This document shows positions 46,715 to 55,553 of a stretch of 64,000 nt of DNA, piece after piece. Source of the stretch: Granulicella sp. L56 (GTDB taxonomy: Bacteria > Acidobacteriota > Terriglobia > Terriglobales > Acidobacteriaceae); the NCBI RefSeq assembly GCF_009765835.1, contig NZ_LMUS01000006.1, forward strand, positions 888,438 through 952,437, given 5' to 3'. Position numbers and translations under genes: made by a program. Each line of letters begins with the position of its first letter. The first letter of the stretch is position 1. Below the pieces are notes generated by a model. It searched no databases. It was not told the DNA's origin and saw nothing but the letters and a program-made list of their open reading frames with translations.

Positions 46715-49045
46715 GTGATATCAAGAAGATCTTTTCTAGGTGGAGCTTCTGCCGCCTGTACTGTTAGCGCTATCAGAGGCACTGCCTTCGCAAGGGTAAT
46801 TCCCCACCCCAAATCGTCCCACGGCGCAAACGATCCCGCCTCTCTCGTCGACATCACCATCGGCACCGGCGGCCACGGCCATTGCTTCCCCGGCGCAGTC
46901 GTTCCCTTCGGTGCCGTCCAGCTCAGCCCCGATACCTTCACTGACGGGTGGGACTGGTGCTCCGGCTACCACATCTCCGACACCTCCATCATGGGCTTCA
47001 GCCACACCCATCTCAGCGGAACCGGCTGCGGCGACCTGCTTGACTTTCTCATCATGCCCGGCACTGGCGAATCGAAGATCGTACCCGGCTCGCGCGAAAA
47101 TCCCGACGAGGGCTATCGTTCGCGCTTTGACCACAAGGACGAGCACGCCGAGCCCGGCTATTACTCCGTTCTACTCAAGGACTACGGCATCCACGCCGAG
47201 CTGACCGCCACCGAGCGCACCGGCCTGCACCGCTACACCTTTCCTCGCGACGCCAAGACCGCACACATCATCGTCGATCTTCAACACAGCTACGGCCCAT
47301 CGAACGTCATCTCCGCATCGCTGCACAGCCCCGCGCCCGACACGCTCGCCGGCGGCCGCGTCACCAAGTCCTGGGGAGACGGCCGCGAAGCCTACTTCAC
47401 CATGCAGTTCTCGCAGAAGCCCACGCGCATCGTCTACTACAGTGATGACGCAGAGGTCCCCGCCCGCACCGAACCTTTGACCGGAAAGAACCTCAAGTGT
47501 GTCGCCTTCTTCGACCTGACTCACAATCCAGTCATCTTCGTAAAGACCGGCATCTCCGGTGTCAGCGCAGAGTCCGCCGCTAACAACCTGAAGGCCGAGT
47601 TGCCCGGCTGGGACTTCGAGCGTGTTCGTCGCAGCGCTCGCGAGAAGTGGAACAATCAACTCTCGCGCATCAATATCACCACCGAGAACGAAGCTCATCG
47701 CCGCATCTTCTATGCCGCGCTCTACCACGCCTCCGTCGGCCCTTCGCTCTTCGATGACGCCGATGGCAGCTATCGCGGCATGGACAAGCAGATCCACAAG
47801 CTCAACCCCGGACAGCGCAATTACACAACGTTCTCGCTGTGGGACACCTACCGCGCCACGCATCCTCTCTACACGCTCATCAACGCAGACCATGTGCCCG
47901 ACTTCGTCAACGCCCTCATTCTGATGGCCGAGCAAAGCCCCGCCGGAATGCCCGTCTGGCCGCTTCAAGGCACGGAGACCGGCACCATGACCGGCTATCA
48001 CTCCGCCGCCGTCATGGCGGAGGCCTGTAACAAGGGCTTCACCGGCATCGACTACGAGCGTGCCTACAAGTGCATGATGCAGCGCGCCATGGTCGACGAC
48101 TATCGCGGCCTCGGCTACTACCGTTCGAAGCATTACATCCCCTGCGACCTCGAAGAAGAGTCCGTAAGCAAGGGCTTCGAGTATTGCTACGACGACTGGT
48201 CCATCGCACACGTCGCCAAGAAGCTCGGCCACGAAGACGATGCAAAGATGTTGGCCGACCGCTCGCTCAACTATCGCAACTACTACGATCGCCAGATCAA
48301 CTTTGCCCGTCCTAAGCTCGCGAACGGCGAATGGGCTCCTGGCTTCGATCCACTCGCCATGGGCACGTCGAAAAAATGGCGCGACTTCACCGAGTCGAAC
48401 TCCTGGCAGACCACCTTCGGCATTCAGCACGACGCCGCGGGCCTCATCGAAACCCTTGGCGGACAGAAGGCCTTTCTCGCCAAGCTCGATGAGCTGTTCA
48501 ATCAACCATCCGTACTCCCGCCCGACGCTCCACCCGACATCGCTGGCCTCGTCGGTCAATACGCTCAAGGCAACGAGCCATCACACCATATCGCCTATCT
48601 CTACGTCTACGCAGGTCAGCCGCACAAGACCCAGCAGCGTATCCGCATGTTGATGGAGACGATGTACGCCGCTCTTCCCGACGGCCTGCAAGGCAACGAA
48701 GACGTAGGCCAGATGTCTTCCTGGTACATCATGAGCTCTATGGGCTTCTACCCCGTCGATCCTGTCAGCGGAAACTACATCTTCGGCACGCCGCTGTTCG
48801 ATCAGGTCACCCTTCAGCTCGGCAAGGGCAAGCAGCTTGAGATCGTCGCTCATCGCAGCGCCCCCTCGGACCAGTACATCCAGTCCGTCACCTTCAACGG
48901 CAAGCCTCACACGCGCTCGTGGTTCAACCATCGCGAGATCGTCGACGGAGCTAAAATCGAGTTCACGCTGGGCAGCCAGCCCAACCTCGAATTCGGCACC
49001 AAGGCTGAGGACATTCCACCGTCCTTCAAGCTCGAAACCGCATAA
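46715..49045 (+). CDS. alpha-mannosidase, GH92
   Basis: A 776-residue enzyme starting at GTG 46715 after a ggag ribosome-binding site. The N terminus RRSFLGGASAACTVSA is a twin-arginine signal. GH92 signatures are clear: GTGGHGHCFPGAVVPFGAVQLSPDT, GFSHTHLSGTGC, FSLWDTYRATHPLYTLI, and QGNEPSHHIAYLY with the catalytic Glu, then DVGQMSSWYIMSSMGFYPVDP. These calcium-dependent exo-mannosidases trim alpha-mannose from N-glycans and yeast mannan. It is followed 21 bp later by the GH18-like gene. Confidence 0.95.
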   Translation: MISRRSFLGGASAACTVSAIRGTAFARVIPHPKSSHGANDPASLVDITIGTGGHGHCFPGAVVPFGAVQLSPDTFTDGWDWCSGYHISDTSIMGFSHTHLSGTGCGDLLDFLIMPGTGESKIVPGSRENPDEGYRSRFDHKDEHAEPGYYSVLLKDYGIHAELTATERTGLHRYTFPRDAKTAHIIVDLQHSYGPSNVISASLHSPAPDTLAGGRVTKSWGDGREAYFTMQFSQKPTRIVYYSDDAEVPARTEPLTGKNLKCVAFFDLTHNPVIFVKTGISGVSAESAANNLKAELPGWDFERVRRSAREKWNNQLSRINITTENEAHRRIFYAALYHASVGPSLFDDADGSYRGMDKQIHKLNPGQRNYTTFSLWDTYRATHPLYTLINADHVPDFVNALILMAEQSPAGMPVWPLQGTETGTMTGYHSAAVMAEACNKGFTGIDYERAYKCMMQRAMVDDYRGLGYYRSKHYIPCDLEEESVSKGFEYCYDDWSIAHVAKKLGHEDDAKMLADRSLNYRNYYDRQINFARPKLANGEWAPGFDPLAMGTSKKWRDFTESNSWQTTFGIQHDAAGLIETLGGQKAFLAKLDELFNQPSVLPPDAPPDIAGLVGQYAQGNEPSHHIAYLYVYAGQPHKTQQRIRMLMETMYAALPDGLQGNEDVGQMSSWYIMSSMGFYPVDPVSGNYIFGTPLFDQVTLQLGKGKQLEIVAHRSAPSDQYIQSVTFNGKPHTRSWFNHREIVDGAKIEFTLGSQPNLEFGTKAEDIPPSFKLETA

Positions 49046-49066
49046 GCAAAAGAAAGGATAGGCTCC

Positions 49067-50107
49067 ATGAAGTTCGTGATCTTCTGTCTGCTGTTTGCAG
49101 CAAGCTCAGTCTTTGCCCAAACCAAGACTCTCTTCTACATGACAGATCAGTCGCAGTCGGTCCGCGACTTCATGGAGCATCAATCCAAGATCGACATCAT
49201 CGTCCCCACCTGGTACAGCGTCGATGAGACGGGCCTCGTCTACGGCGAGCCCGACCCCTCTGTCCTGCGCGTCGCCAAACAGCGCCACATCGCCCTCTTC
49301 CCCATCGTCGCGCTCTTCGACAAGGTAAAGATCCACACCTTGATGACCGATGACAAAGCACAGACAGCGATGACCGACTCCCTCATCGCCGCCTGCAAGA
49401 AAAATGGCTACGACGGCTTCCAGCTCGACTTCGAGAACATCAGCTGGAACGACCGCGACCTGCTCTCCGCCACCGTCAAACGAGTCGCCGACGCATTCCA
49501 TCAACAGCATCTTCAGCTACAGATCGCAGTCGTCCCCAATGCCCCCGGCTATCCCGGCCACACTCCCTTCAGCAAATGGATCTTCTCCGACTGGCGCGGA
49601 GCCTTCGACCTCAAAGCCATCGGCGAGTCCGTCGACCTGCTCTGCCTGATGACCTACGACCAGCACACACGCTGGACGACTCCCGGCCCGGTCGGCGGTT
49701 GGATATGGACTAATGAAAATCTCGACTATGCGTTGAAGTCCGTCCCCAAAGACAAGCTCTCCCTCGGCATCGCGCTCTACGGATACCACTGGTTCACCGG
49801 CGATCCCGGCCTCAACGAAAAAGTTCAGAAGCCCAACATCACCGCCGAATACATCAGCGCCACCAACGCCCAATTCCTTCGCGACACCTACAACGGGCAG
49901 GAGCAGTGGGACCCCGTGGACCACACCGCCTGGTTCTACTTCTATCGCGACCAGATGCGTGAGTGGATCTTCTACACCGAAAAGCGCGGCTTCGTGGATC
50001 GCTACAACCTCGCCAAAGAACAGCACCTGCAGGGAATCTGTGCCTGGGTCCTCGGCGAAGAAGACCCTGCGATCTGGAGCGTACTCCCAGACCGCGCATC
50101 CAACTGA
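49067..50107 (+). CDS. GH18-family glycoside hydrolase
   Basis: A 346-residue secreted protein (signal peptide residues 1-17, ending VFAQ). DGFQLDFENI contains the catalytic Glu and the preceding Asp of the GH18 motif DGxDxDxE, with Gln in place of the first inner Asp. VDLLCLMTYDQHTRWTTPGPVGGW and LGIALYGYHWF are the later barrel strands. The pattern is nearest to YaaH/chitobiase-like GH18 enzymes. It could be a chitinase, a di-N-acetylchitobiase or an endo-beta-N-acetylglucosaminidase; the neighbours favour action on the GlcNAc2 core of glycans. Confidence 0.82.
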   Translation: MKFVIFCLLFAASSVFAQTKTLFYMTDQSQSVRDFMEHQSKIDIIVPTWYSVDETGLVYGEPDPSVLRVAKQRHIALFPIVALFDKVKIHTLMTDDKAQTAMTDSLIAACKKNGYDGFQLDFENISWNDRDLLSATVKRVADAFHQQHLQLQIAVVPNAPGYPGHTPFSKWIFSDWRGAFDLKAIGESVDLLCLMTYDQHTRWTTPGPVGGWIWTNENLDYALKSVPKDKLSLGIALYGYHWFTGDPGLNEKVQKPNITAEYISATNAQFLRDTYNGQEQWDPVDHTAWFYFYRDQMREWIFYTEKRGFVDRYNLAKEQHLQGICAWVLGEEDPAIWSVLPDRASN

Positions 50108-50124
50108 CATCTCTAGGTGAGAAT

Positions 50125-50877
50125 CTAAGCGTTCGTCAGGTTCTCGATCATCGCGCGCACATCGTCGCTCTCGACCACAAACCGGGACTGAGCAGAAGAT
50201 CCGGCATCATCGTGCACGTCACGCCCACCATAGCGACGAGGCCCGGCAACGATCCGCCGTATCGAACCATGAAAGTGCCGTGCGCCGGTCGTTCGTGCCA
50301 CCGCCGCGGCATTCTTCAAACGCAATCCTCCACCAGCTGCGATCTCGATCCTCCCGGCAGCCTGCTCGATCAGCCGCGCCAGAGCCTTGCCTCCACTCAC
50401 AACATCGCGTTCGCCACCCGAGGTCAGCACACGCTGACAACCAGTCGCGATGACATCCTCCAACGCGTCATCAAGTGAAACAGCATGGTCAAAGGCTCGA
50501 TTAAAAGTCACTTCAAGCGGCCCAGCCATCTCCACCAGCTCATGAGTACGCTCAACATCGACAGATCCATCTTCGCGCAGCACACCTAGCACGACACCGC
50601 TCGCGCCCAGCAGGCGCAGATGCTTCAAGTCATCGCGCATCACATCAAACTCCGCATCGGTATAAACAAAGTCACCGCCGCGAGGACGCAGCAGCACATG
50701 TACCGGCAGCCCACCGCGGCTTACAGCTTCACGAATCAAGCCATGGCTCGGCGTCAGCCCACCTTCACTGAGCGCACTGCAAAGCTCAATACGGTCCGCT
50801 CCTCCGTCACGCGCGACGAGGCATGCGTCGATACTCTCGGCACACAATTCAAAGATAATCTCACGCATTACAAACAC
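50125..50877 (-). CDS. cutC: CutC family protein
   Basis: A 250-residue TIM-barrel protein: ELCAESIDACLVARDGGADRIELCSALSEGGLTPSHGLI, VHVLLRPRGGDFVYTDAEFDVMRDDL, GVVLGVLREDGSVD, EVTFNRAFDH and RVLTSGGERDV are all typical of CutC. The family was linked to copper tolerance, but that role is disputed, and it often lies among glycan genes. GTG 50877 has a gagg ribosome-binding site; ATG 50868 is an alternative. It is convergent with the GH18 gene. Confidence 0.92.
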   Translation of the reverse strand: MFVMREIIFELCAESIDACLVARDGGADRIELCSALSEGGLTPSHGLIREAVSRGGLPVHVLLRPRGGDFVYTDAEFDVMRDDLKHLRLLGASGVVLGVLREDGSVDVERTHELVEMAGPLEVTFNRAFDHAVSLDDALEDVIATGCQRVLTSGGERDVVSGGKALARLIEQAAGRIEIAAGGGLRLKNAAAVARTTGARHFHGSIRRIVAGPRRYGGRDVHDDAGSSAQSRFVVESDDVRAMIENLTNA

Positions 50878-50939
50878 ACCCGCCTCAAAGCCACTAACAC
50901 TAATATTTTCTAATCAAACACTTTGAATAAGCTATACGC

Positions 50940-50973
50940 TCAGCGTCGGCTCAAAGTTCCGAGCCGACGCTGA
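50940..50973. terminator. hairpin between the CutC and TonB receptor genes
   Basis: A perfect 13-bp stem (tcagcgtcggctc at 50940-50952, complement at 50961-50973) with an 8-base loop lies 42 bp past the TonB-receptor stop on the minus strand. No clear T-run follows, so termination may be Rho-dependent or the hairpin may protect the 3' end. Confidence 0.65.
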
Positions 50974-51014
50974 ACTAATTCACAGAGACTGCACATTACC
51001 TGACGATCGCACAG

Positions 51015-54000
51015 CTAAAACCTGTAGTGCGCGGAGAATTGCAGATGGCGCTCGCTGGAACGAATCGAATTCTGCTGTGCAATCTGGCCAAAGCCAGTGT
51101 CGTTGATGCCGATATCCGGGTTGCCATAGCTCACGATGTTGAACGCATTGAAAGCATCGAACTGGAAACCAAGCGACTGCTCTCGATAGATGTGGAAGTC
51201 CTTCATCGCCGACATATCTACGTTGAGATACCCAGGGGCGCGAACAGAGCCATTCCGGGAAGTGCCAAAGGTGTTGGATGCCGGTGCGCCAAAGGCGCAT
51301 GTACCATTGTCCACACCAGGCGTTGTGCAGGGCTGGGCAGATGGGTCTGTTCCAAACCAGTGGTAGATCGAACGATTGACGATCTTCAGCTTTCTGTACT
51401 GATTCGGCCGTTCATTGCCGTAACTGAGGGAGTTGCTGCTGACGCCGGTGGTAAGGGTCTCCGGAAAGCCCGAGTACGCCACGCCGGCAGCGGAAATCCT
51501 CCATCCGCCTACGGCTAGATCCACAATGCGATTGACGCCGTTCAGGTACTCCTGGCCTCGGCCGACAGGCAACGCATAGACGGCAGTGCCGGATACGTTA
51601 TGGGTCACGTCATATCCTGCCGGACCATAATCCGCACCGCTGTCATAGTAGTTCTGAAATGCGCCGCTGAAGCCGTTGACGTTCAATCCATAGTTGCCCA
51701 GACTGTTGGTCATTGCCTTGCTATAGGTGTAGTTCAACTTGTACTCGAGCCCATGGCTCACCCGTTGCCGCAACACCGCCTGGAGGGCGTTGTAGTTCAT
51801 CATCGCCCGCGACTCGGTAACCAGCAGAGAATTTGACCCGATGCCCAGGGCCGAATTCACGCCGATGTACTGGTTGTTGTAATACGGCGCCGAGGTCGGG
51901 TCGCCGTTGACCCGATACTGGTTCAGGTTGCCATAGTCCTCGATATGCTGCCCCTGCTCTCCGAGATATCCAACCTGAAGAGACAGTGTGCTGCTCAGCG
52001 CGTACTCCGTCGTCAGGTTCCACTGCTGCACATAGGCTGGCTGCATGTTCTTCGGATAGACGTTGAAGGTACCCCCGTTGCTGCTCGGTGAATCAAAGGC
52101 CGTCTCCGCAGTAAGCGGAGTCGGGATATCGGTGAGCGTTGGTTGCGTCAGGTTCACATTGATTGCCTGGATAAAGGGCGTAATCGAAGTCAGTCGCTGG
52201 TTGGAAGAGTTGCCTTCAAAAAAACTGGTCGCACCGTAACCACCACTAATCACGAGCCTGGGCTTTGCCTGATACGAAAATCCGAAGCGCGGCATAATCT
52301 GGCGATAGTTGTTGTCATAACATGCGCGGTTGCTGCAGAGTCCCGATCCAGCAGGCGCTCCAGCAGGGATACTGTGCGCGTACAGCACCTGACCCGTGGC
52401 TTCGTCGATATTTCCGGTTTTATTGTTGGACTCAACCCACGGCTGATCGAACTCGTACCGAACTCCAAAGTTCAAAGTGAGATCAGGAAGTACTTTGAAG
52501 TCATCGTTGATGAAACCGGCCACGCGCCATTGGCGCTGCCCGACATTGACACTGGCCAGGGTCGCGGCGACCTGACTCACACGATCCAACAGGAAGTCAG
52601 CGCCGCCATAACCCGAATTGGCGTCGTTAGGACTCTTGGTGTAATTGCCGTTGTAGTTGAGCGAACCCAGATAGCCGTTGTTGTTCGCGGTTGGGTAGTT
52701 ATTCTGGTAACGCAAAGCTTGTGCGCCGATGCTCAATAGGTGGCGGCCACGTTGCCATGTCAGGTTGTCGATGTAGCTGTAGGTGTTGTCAATCAGACCG
52801 CCGCCAAACACCGGGTTACCACCTGCAAAGATACCGCCATTGATGGTCTGGCCAGAGTAGCCCGCGTACGCCTGATTCGGGAAGGTAATTCCCACCTTGG
52901 AATTGCCCGAGTCTCCAAATTCGCCAGTCGTATCGACAGGAAAATTCTGGGCCCAGACCGTGCGCGTGAATCCGATACGGGCGGAGTTGATCAGCGCTGG
53001 CGAGAACGTGTGCACCCAGTTGACGCCGAAAAGCTTGGTTGGATACAGCGTCACCCCGGTAAAGCTGATCGCCAGCACAGGGGTTGAGCCATTGTAGGCA
53101 GTGGACATGGAATAAAAGCCGGTGAACTTATCGCTCGTCCGGGGATCAAACTCGATCTTGATATCTCCCTGATTGTTGGCCGTGAAGGTGCGTGATGGGG
53201 CCTGGTAGTTGTCGTTCACGATTCCATCGGTCGGTGTTGCGTTTGGCAGCGGGTACAACTTGGAATTTGCAAACAGGAACTTGGCAACTGGGTTAGTGAT
53301 TGGTATTCCCTTGTTATCTGCGTAGGGGGCGAAATTGTTGAGTGGATCATACAACTGCTTCGGAGTGGCTCCATCCAACAGAACGGAGAAATCGCCGTTG
53401 CGCATCGCCTGCGTAAATACGCTTGTCGAGCTGATGCCGCCCTTGTGATTCCGAGAGCCCAAGTAGTCGACGAAGAAGAACAACTTATCGCGCTTGATTG
53501 GACCACCGAAGGTTCCGCCGAACTGGTCCTGCGAGTACGGATTGACCGCAATGCTCTGGTTATTGTTTTGCCACGAGTTGGCGTTCAGCCTGTAGTCCTG
53601 CAGGTAGCCGTAAGCTGAGCCATGGAAGCTGTTAGTGCCGCTCTTGAGAACGCTCACAACTCCCGCACCATTGACATTGCCACTGTCCGTCGACGAGTTT
53701 GCGGTGATCACCTGCACCTCCTGGAGCGCCTCCGGAGCGGGACTATAAGAGATCAGGTTGTTGAACGTCTCGTTCATGTCGATACCGTCCAGCGTGTAAT
53801 TGTTGGCCTGGGCGCGATTTCCATTGAGGTTGACCGAATCGGTGTAGTAGGTGCTGCGCTCAATGCTGGTCGTTCCGCCCGTGCCAGCCGTGCTCACAGC
53901 GCCGGGAACGTAGAGCGTAATTGCCGAAAAGTCGAGGCCGTTCAAGGGAAGGTTCCGGATCATATTGGCCGTGAACGTGCTACTCAGGGTGTCATCGTTT

Positions 54001-54395
54001 GTATTAAGGATGGGCGCTGTCTCCGCCGATACCTGCACCGTCTCCGCGACGCTGCCGGCATTCAATTGCACATTGAACTTGGCGGTCTGAGCTATCTCCA
54101 GAGAGAACGTAGGCAGAGTCTGCAAGGAAAATCCATTTGCCTGCACTGTAACTTGATAAGGGCCGATCGGCAGAAACTGGATCGTGTACGCTCCCGCATC
54201 GTTCGTCGTCGCCTGGGTCTTAACGCCAGTTCCGGTATTCAGTGCCGTCACCTGTGCACCCGGAACCACAGCACCGCTTGAGTCAGTCACCACTCCCGTA
54301 ATCGATCCCGTCACCGTCTGCGCCACTGCGGGCGACACACAAAAGAGAACCGCGAGCGCACACCCGGCAAAATACTGAAAAAGCTTCGTCCTCAT
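51015..54395 (-). CDS. TonB-dependent receptor with carboxypeptidase-regulatory domain
   Basis: A 1,126-residue outer-membrane protein of the Oar/SusC-like type common in Acidobacteria. The signal peptide ends CVSPAVAQ. Residues about 28-110 are a CarboxypepD_reg domain (GSITGVVTDSSGAVVPGAQVTALNTGTGVKT). A plug follows (NLPLNGLDFSAITLYVPG, RAQNNYTLDGIDMNETFNN), and the remainder is a long barrel with many Tyr/Asn-rich strands, closing with LGFQFDAFNAFN and LQFSAHYRF. It probably imports glycan fragments made by the GH enzymes. ATG 54395 follows gtgaggaa. It is divergent from the DeoR gene. Confidence 0.92.
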   Translation of the reverse strand: MRTKLFQYFAGCALAVLFCVSPAVAQTVTGSITGVVTDSSGAVVPGAQVTALNTGTGVKTQATTNDAGAYTIQFLPIGPYQVTVQANGFSLQTLPTFSLEIAQTAKFNVQLNAGSVAETVQVSAETAPILNTNDDTLSSTFTANMIRNLPLNGLDFSAITLYVPGAVSTAGTGGTTSIERSTYYTDSVNLNGNRAQANNYTLDGIDMNETFNNLISYSPAPEALQEVQVITANSSTDSGNVNGAGVVSVLKSGTNSFHGSAYGYLQDYRLNANSWQNNNQSIAVNPYSQDQFGGTFGGPIKRDKLFFFVDYLGSRNHKGGISSTSVFTQAMRNGDFSVLLDGATPKQLYDPLNNFAPYADNKGIPITNPVAKFLFANSKLYPLPNATPTDGIVNDNYQAPSRTFTANNQGDIKIEFDPRTSDKFTGFYSMSTAYNGSTPVLAISFTGVTLYPTKLFGVNWVHTFSPALINSARIGFTRTVWAQNFPVDTTGEFGDSGNSKVGITFPNQAYAGYSGQTINGGIFAGGNPVFGGGLIDNTYSYIDNLTWQRGRHLLSIGAQALRYQNNYPTANNNGYLGSLNYNGNYTKSPNDANSGYGGADFLLDRVSQVAATLASVNVGQRQWRVAGFINDDFKVLPDLTLNFGVRYEFDQPWVESNNKTGNIDEATGQVLYAHSIPAGAPAGSGLCSNRACYDNNYRQIMPRFGFSYQAKPRLVISGGYGATSFFEGNSSNQRLTSITPFIQAINVNLTQPTLTDIPTPLTAETAFDSPSSNGGTFNVYPKNMQPAYVQQWNLTTEYALSSTLSLQVGYLGEQGQHIEDYGNLNQYRVNGDPTSAPYYNNQYIGVNSALGIGSNSLLVTESRAMMNYNALQAVLRQRVSHGLEYKLNYTYSKAMTNSLGNYGLNVNGFSGAFQNYYDSGADYGPAGYDVTHNVSGTAVYALPVGRGQEYLNGVNRIVDLAVGGWRISAAGVAYSGFPETLTTGVSSNSLSYGNERPNQYRKLKIVNRSIYHWFGTDPSAQPCTTPGVDNGTCAFGAPASNTFGTSRNGSVRAPGYLNVDMSAMKDFHIYREQSLGFQFDAFNAFNIVSYGNPDIGINDTGFGQIAQQNSIRSSERHLQFSAHYRF

Positions 54396-54559
54396 AAGAT
54401 TCCTCACTCCGTGGTACTGGCTAATTTGGCTGCTTACGCAAAAAGAAAGAAAAACAAAGGCAATCGCATCTGCTCGCCTCTTTGAAACTTCACAGCGAGC
54501 TACTGATGGCGTTGAGCATAGAAACCAGAATGGACGCATGTCAACAAATATTTTCACTA

Positions 54560-54590
54560 TTGTGCAAATAAATTACACAAATGATCATTT
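54560..54590. promoter_or_regulatory. palindromic operator candidates between TonB receptor and DeoR genes
   Basis: This AT-rich divergent region (54396-54668) contains an inverted repeat TTGTG (54560-54564) / CACAA (54576-54580) and, overlapping it, a perfect 12-bp palindrome AAATGATCATTT (54579-54590). Both are good candidates for binding by the adjacent DeoR regulator, which would let it control itself and the receptor. Confidence 0.5.
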
Positions 54591-54668
54591 AAATGTTTAA
54601 TAGTCGCCAGCAACGAATTCCGGTAACCTTATCGATACCGAGATTTGCCTTTGAAAGGACGCATCCAA

Positions 54669-55454
54669 GTGGCTGCAAAGACACACGATCGTGCAAATCA
54701 GATCCTTCACCTGCTTCTGCAGAAGGGCACCAGTAGCGTCGAAGACCTCGCCGCTACCGTTGACGCCTCATCAGCCAGCGTCCGGCGCGACCTCATCAAG
54801 CTCGAACAGCGCGGCCTGGTCCACCGCACGCACGGCGGCGTTGAGCTCGCCGGCAAGCTGACCTACGAACCCTTCCGCTTCGACGCAGCCTTCCCTCTCC
54901 GCGAAGAGCGCTTCGCCGACGAGAAGCGCCGCATCGCCATCGCCGCCGCCGAGATGGTCGCCGAAGGCGACACCATCGCGCTCTCTCCCGGCACCACCAC
55001 CACCCAGGTCGCTCGCAGCCTGCGCCATCGCGAAGGCATCCACCTCGTCACCAGCGCAGTCAACATCGGCATGGAACTCTCCAGCCAGCCCAACGCCCGG
55101 GTCACCCTTACCGGCGGCACCATCCGCTGGCCCGGTTCGTTCTCCATGGTCGGAGCCACCGCATTCCATTCCATCCAGAAGCTCTACTTCGATAAGGTCT
55201 TCATGGGAGCCACCGGCATCCATCCTGAATATGGCCTGACCGTCATCGAGTCGGACGAAGCCCTCATCCTTACAGAGATGGCAAAGCATGCACGCCAGGT
55301 CGTCGCCGTAGCCGATGCCAGCAAACTCGGCATGATCAGCACCAACAAAGTCTGCGAGCCATCTCAGATACACACCATCATCACCGACGACAGCATCGAC
55401 CCCGAGCTAGCCGAACAATTTCGCAGCCAGAACATTCACGTGCTCATCGTCTAG
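54669..55454 (+). CDS. DeoR/GlpR family transcriptional regulator
   Basis: A 261-residue repressor. The HTH is near residues 5-60 (ANQILHLLLQKGTSSVEDLAATVDASSASVRRDLIKLEQRGLVHRTHGGVEL, read in order). The effector domain has IALSPGTTTTQVARSL, LTGGTIRWPGSFSMVG and KVFMGATGIHPEYGLTVIESDEA, the DeoR sensor signature that binds phosphorylated sugars. GTG 54669 follows an aaagga site; TTG 54645 is an alternative. The gene borders the glycan cluster and most likely responds to a phosphosugar derived from it. Confidence 0.9.
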   Translation: MAAKTHDRANQILHLLLQKGTSSVEDLAATVDASSASVRRDLIKLEQRGLVHRTHGGVELAGKLTYEPFRFDAAFPLREERFADEKRRIAIAAAEMVAEGDTIALSPGTTTTQVARSLRHREGIHLVTSAVNIGMELSSQPNARVTLTGGTIRWPGSFSMVGATAFHSIQKLYFDKVFMGATGIHPEYGLTVIESDEALILTEMAKHARQVVAVADASKLGMISTNKVCEPSQIHTIITDDSIDPELAEQFRSQNIHVLIV

Positions 55455-55490
55455 AGCAAAATAGGAGTTGGTGTAGAGTCTGCCGAGTCC

Positions 55491-55523
55491 TTTGTTTGTC
55501 ATTCCCGAAGGGAATCTGCGGTT
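55491..55523. repeat. tttgtttgtcattcc-type intergenic repeat
   Basis: Starts tttgtttgtcattcccgaag; attccc gaa gggaat (55501-55515) is a perfect short hairpin. The same opening (tttgtttgtcattcc) recurs at 62399. It lies between the convergent DeoR and HemD-ANTAR genes, where it may also act as a terminator. Confidence 0.7.
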
Positions 55524-55553
55524 GCCTTCCTCCACACCAACAGCTAATCCGCT

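Noticed and set aside
47171-48568. 465-residue open frame on the minus strand
   Set aside because: Antisense to the GH92 gene; low-complexity composition and no family features.
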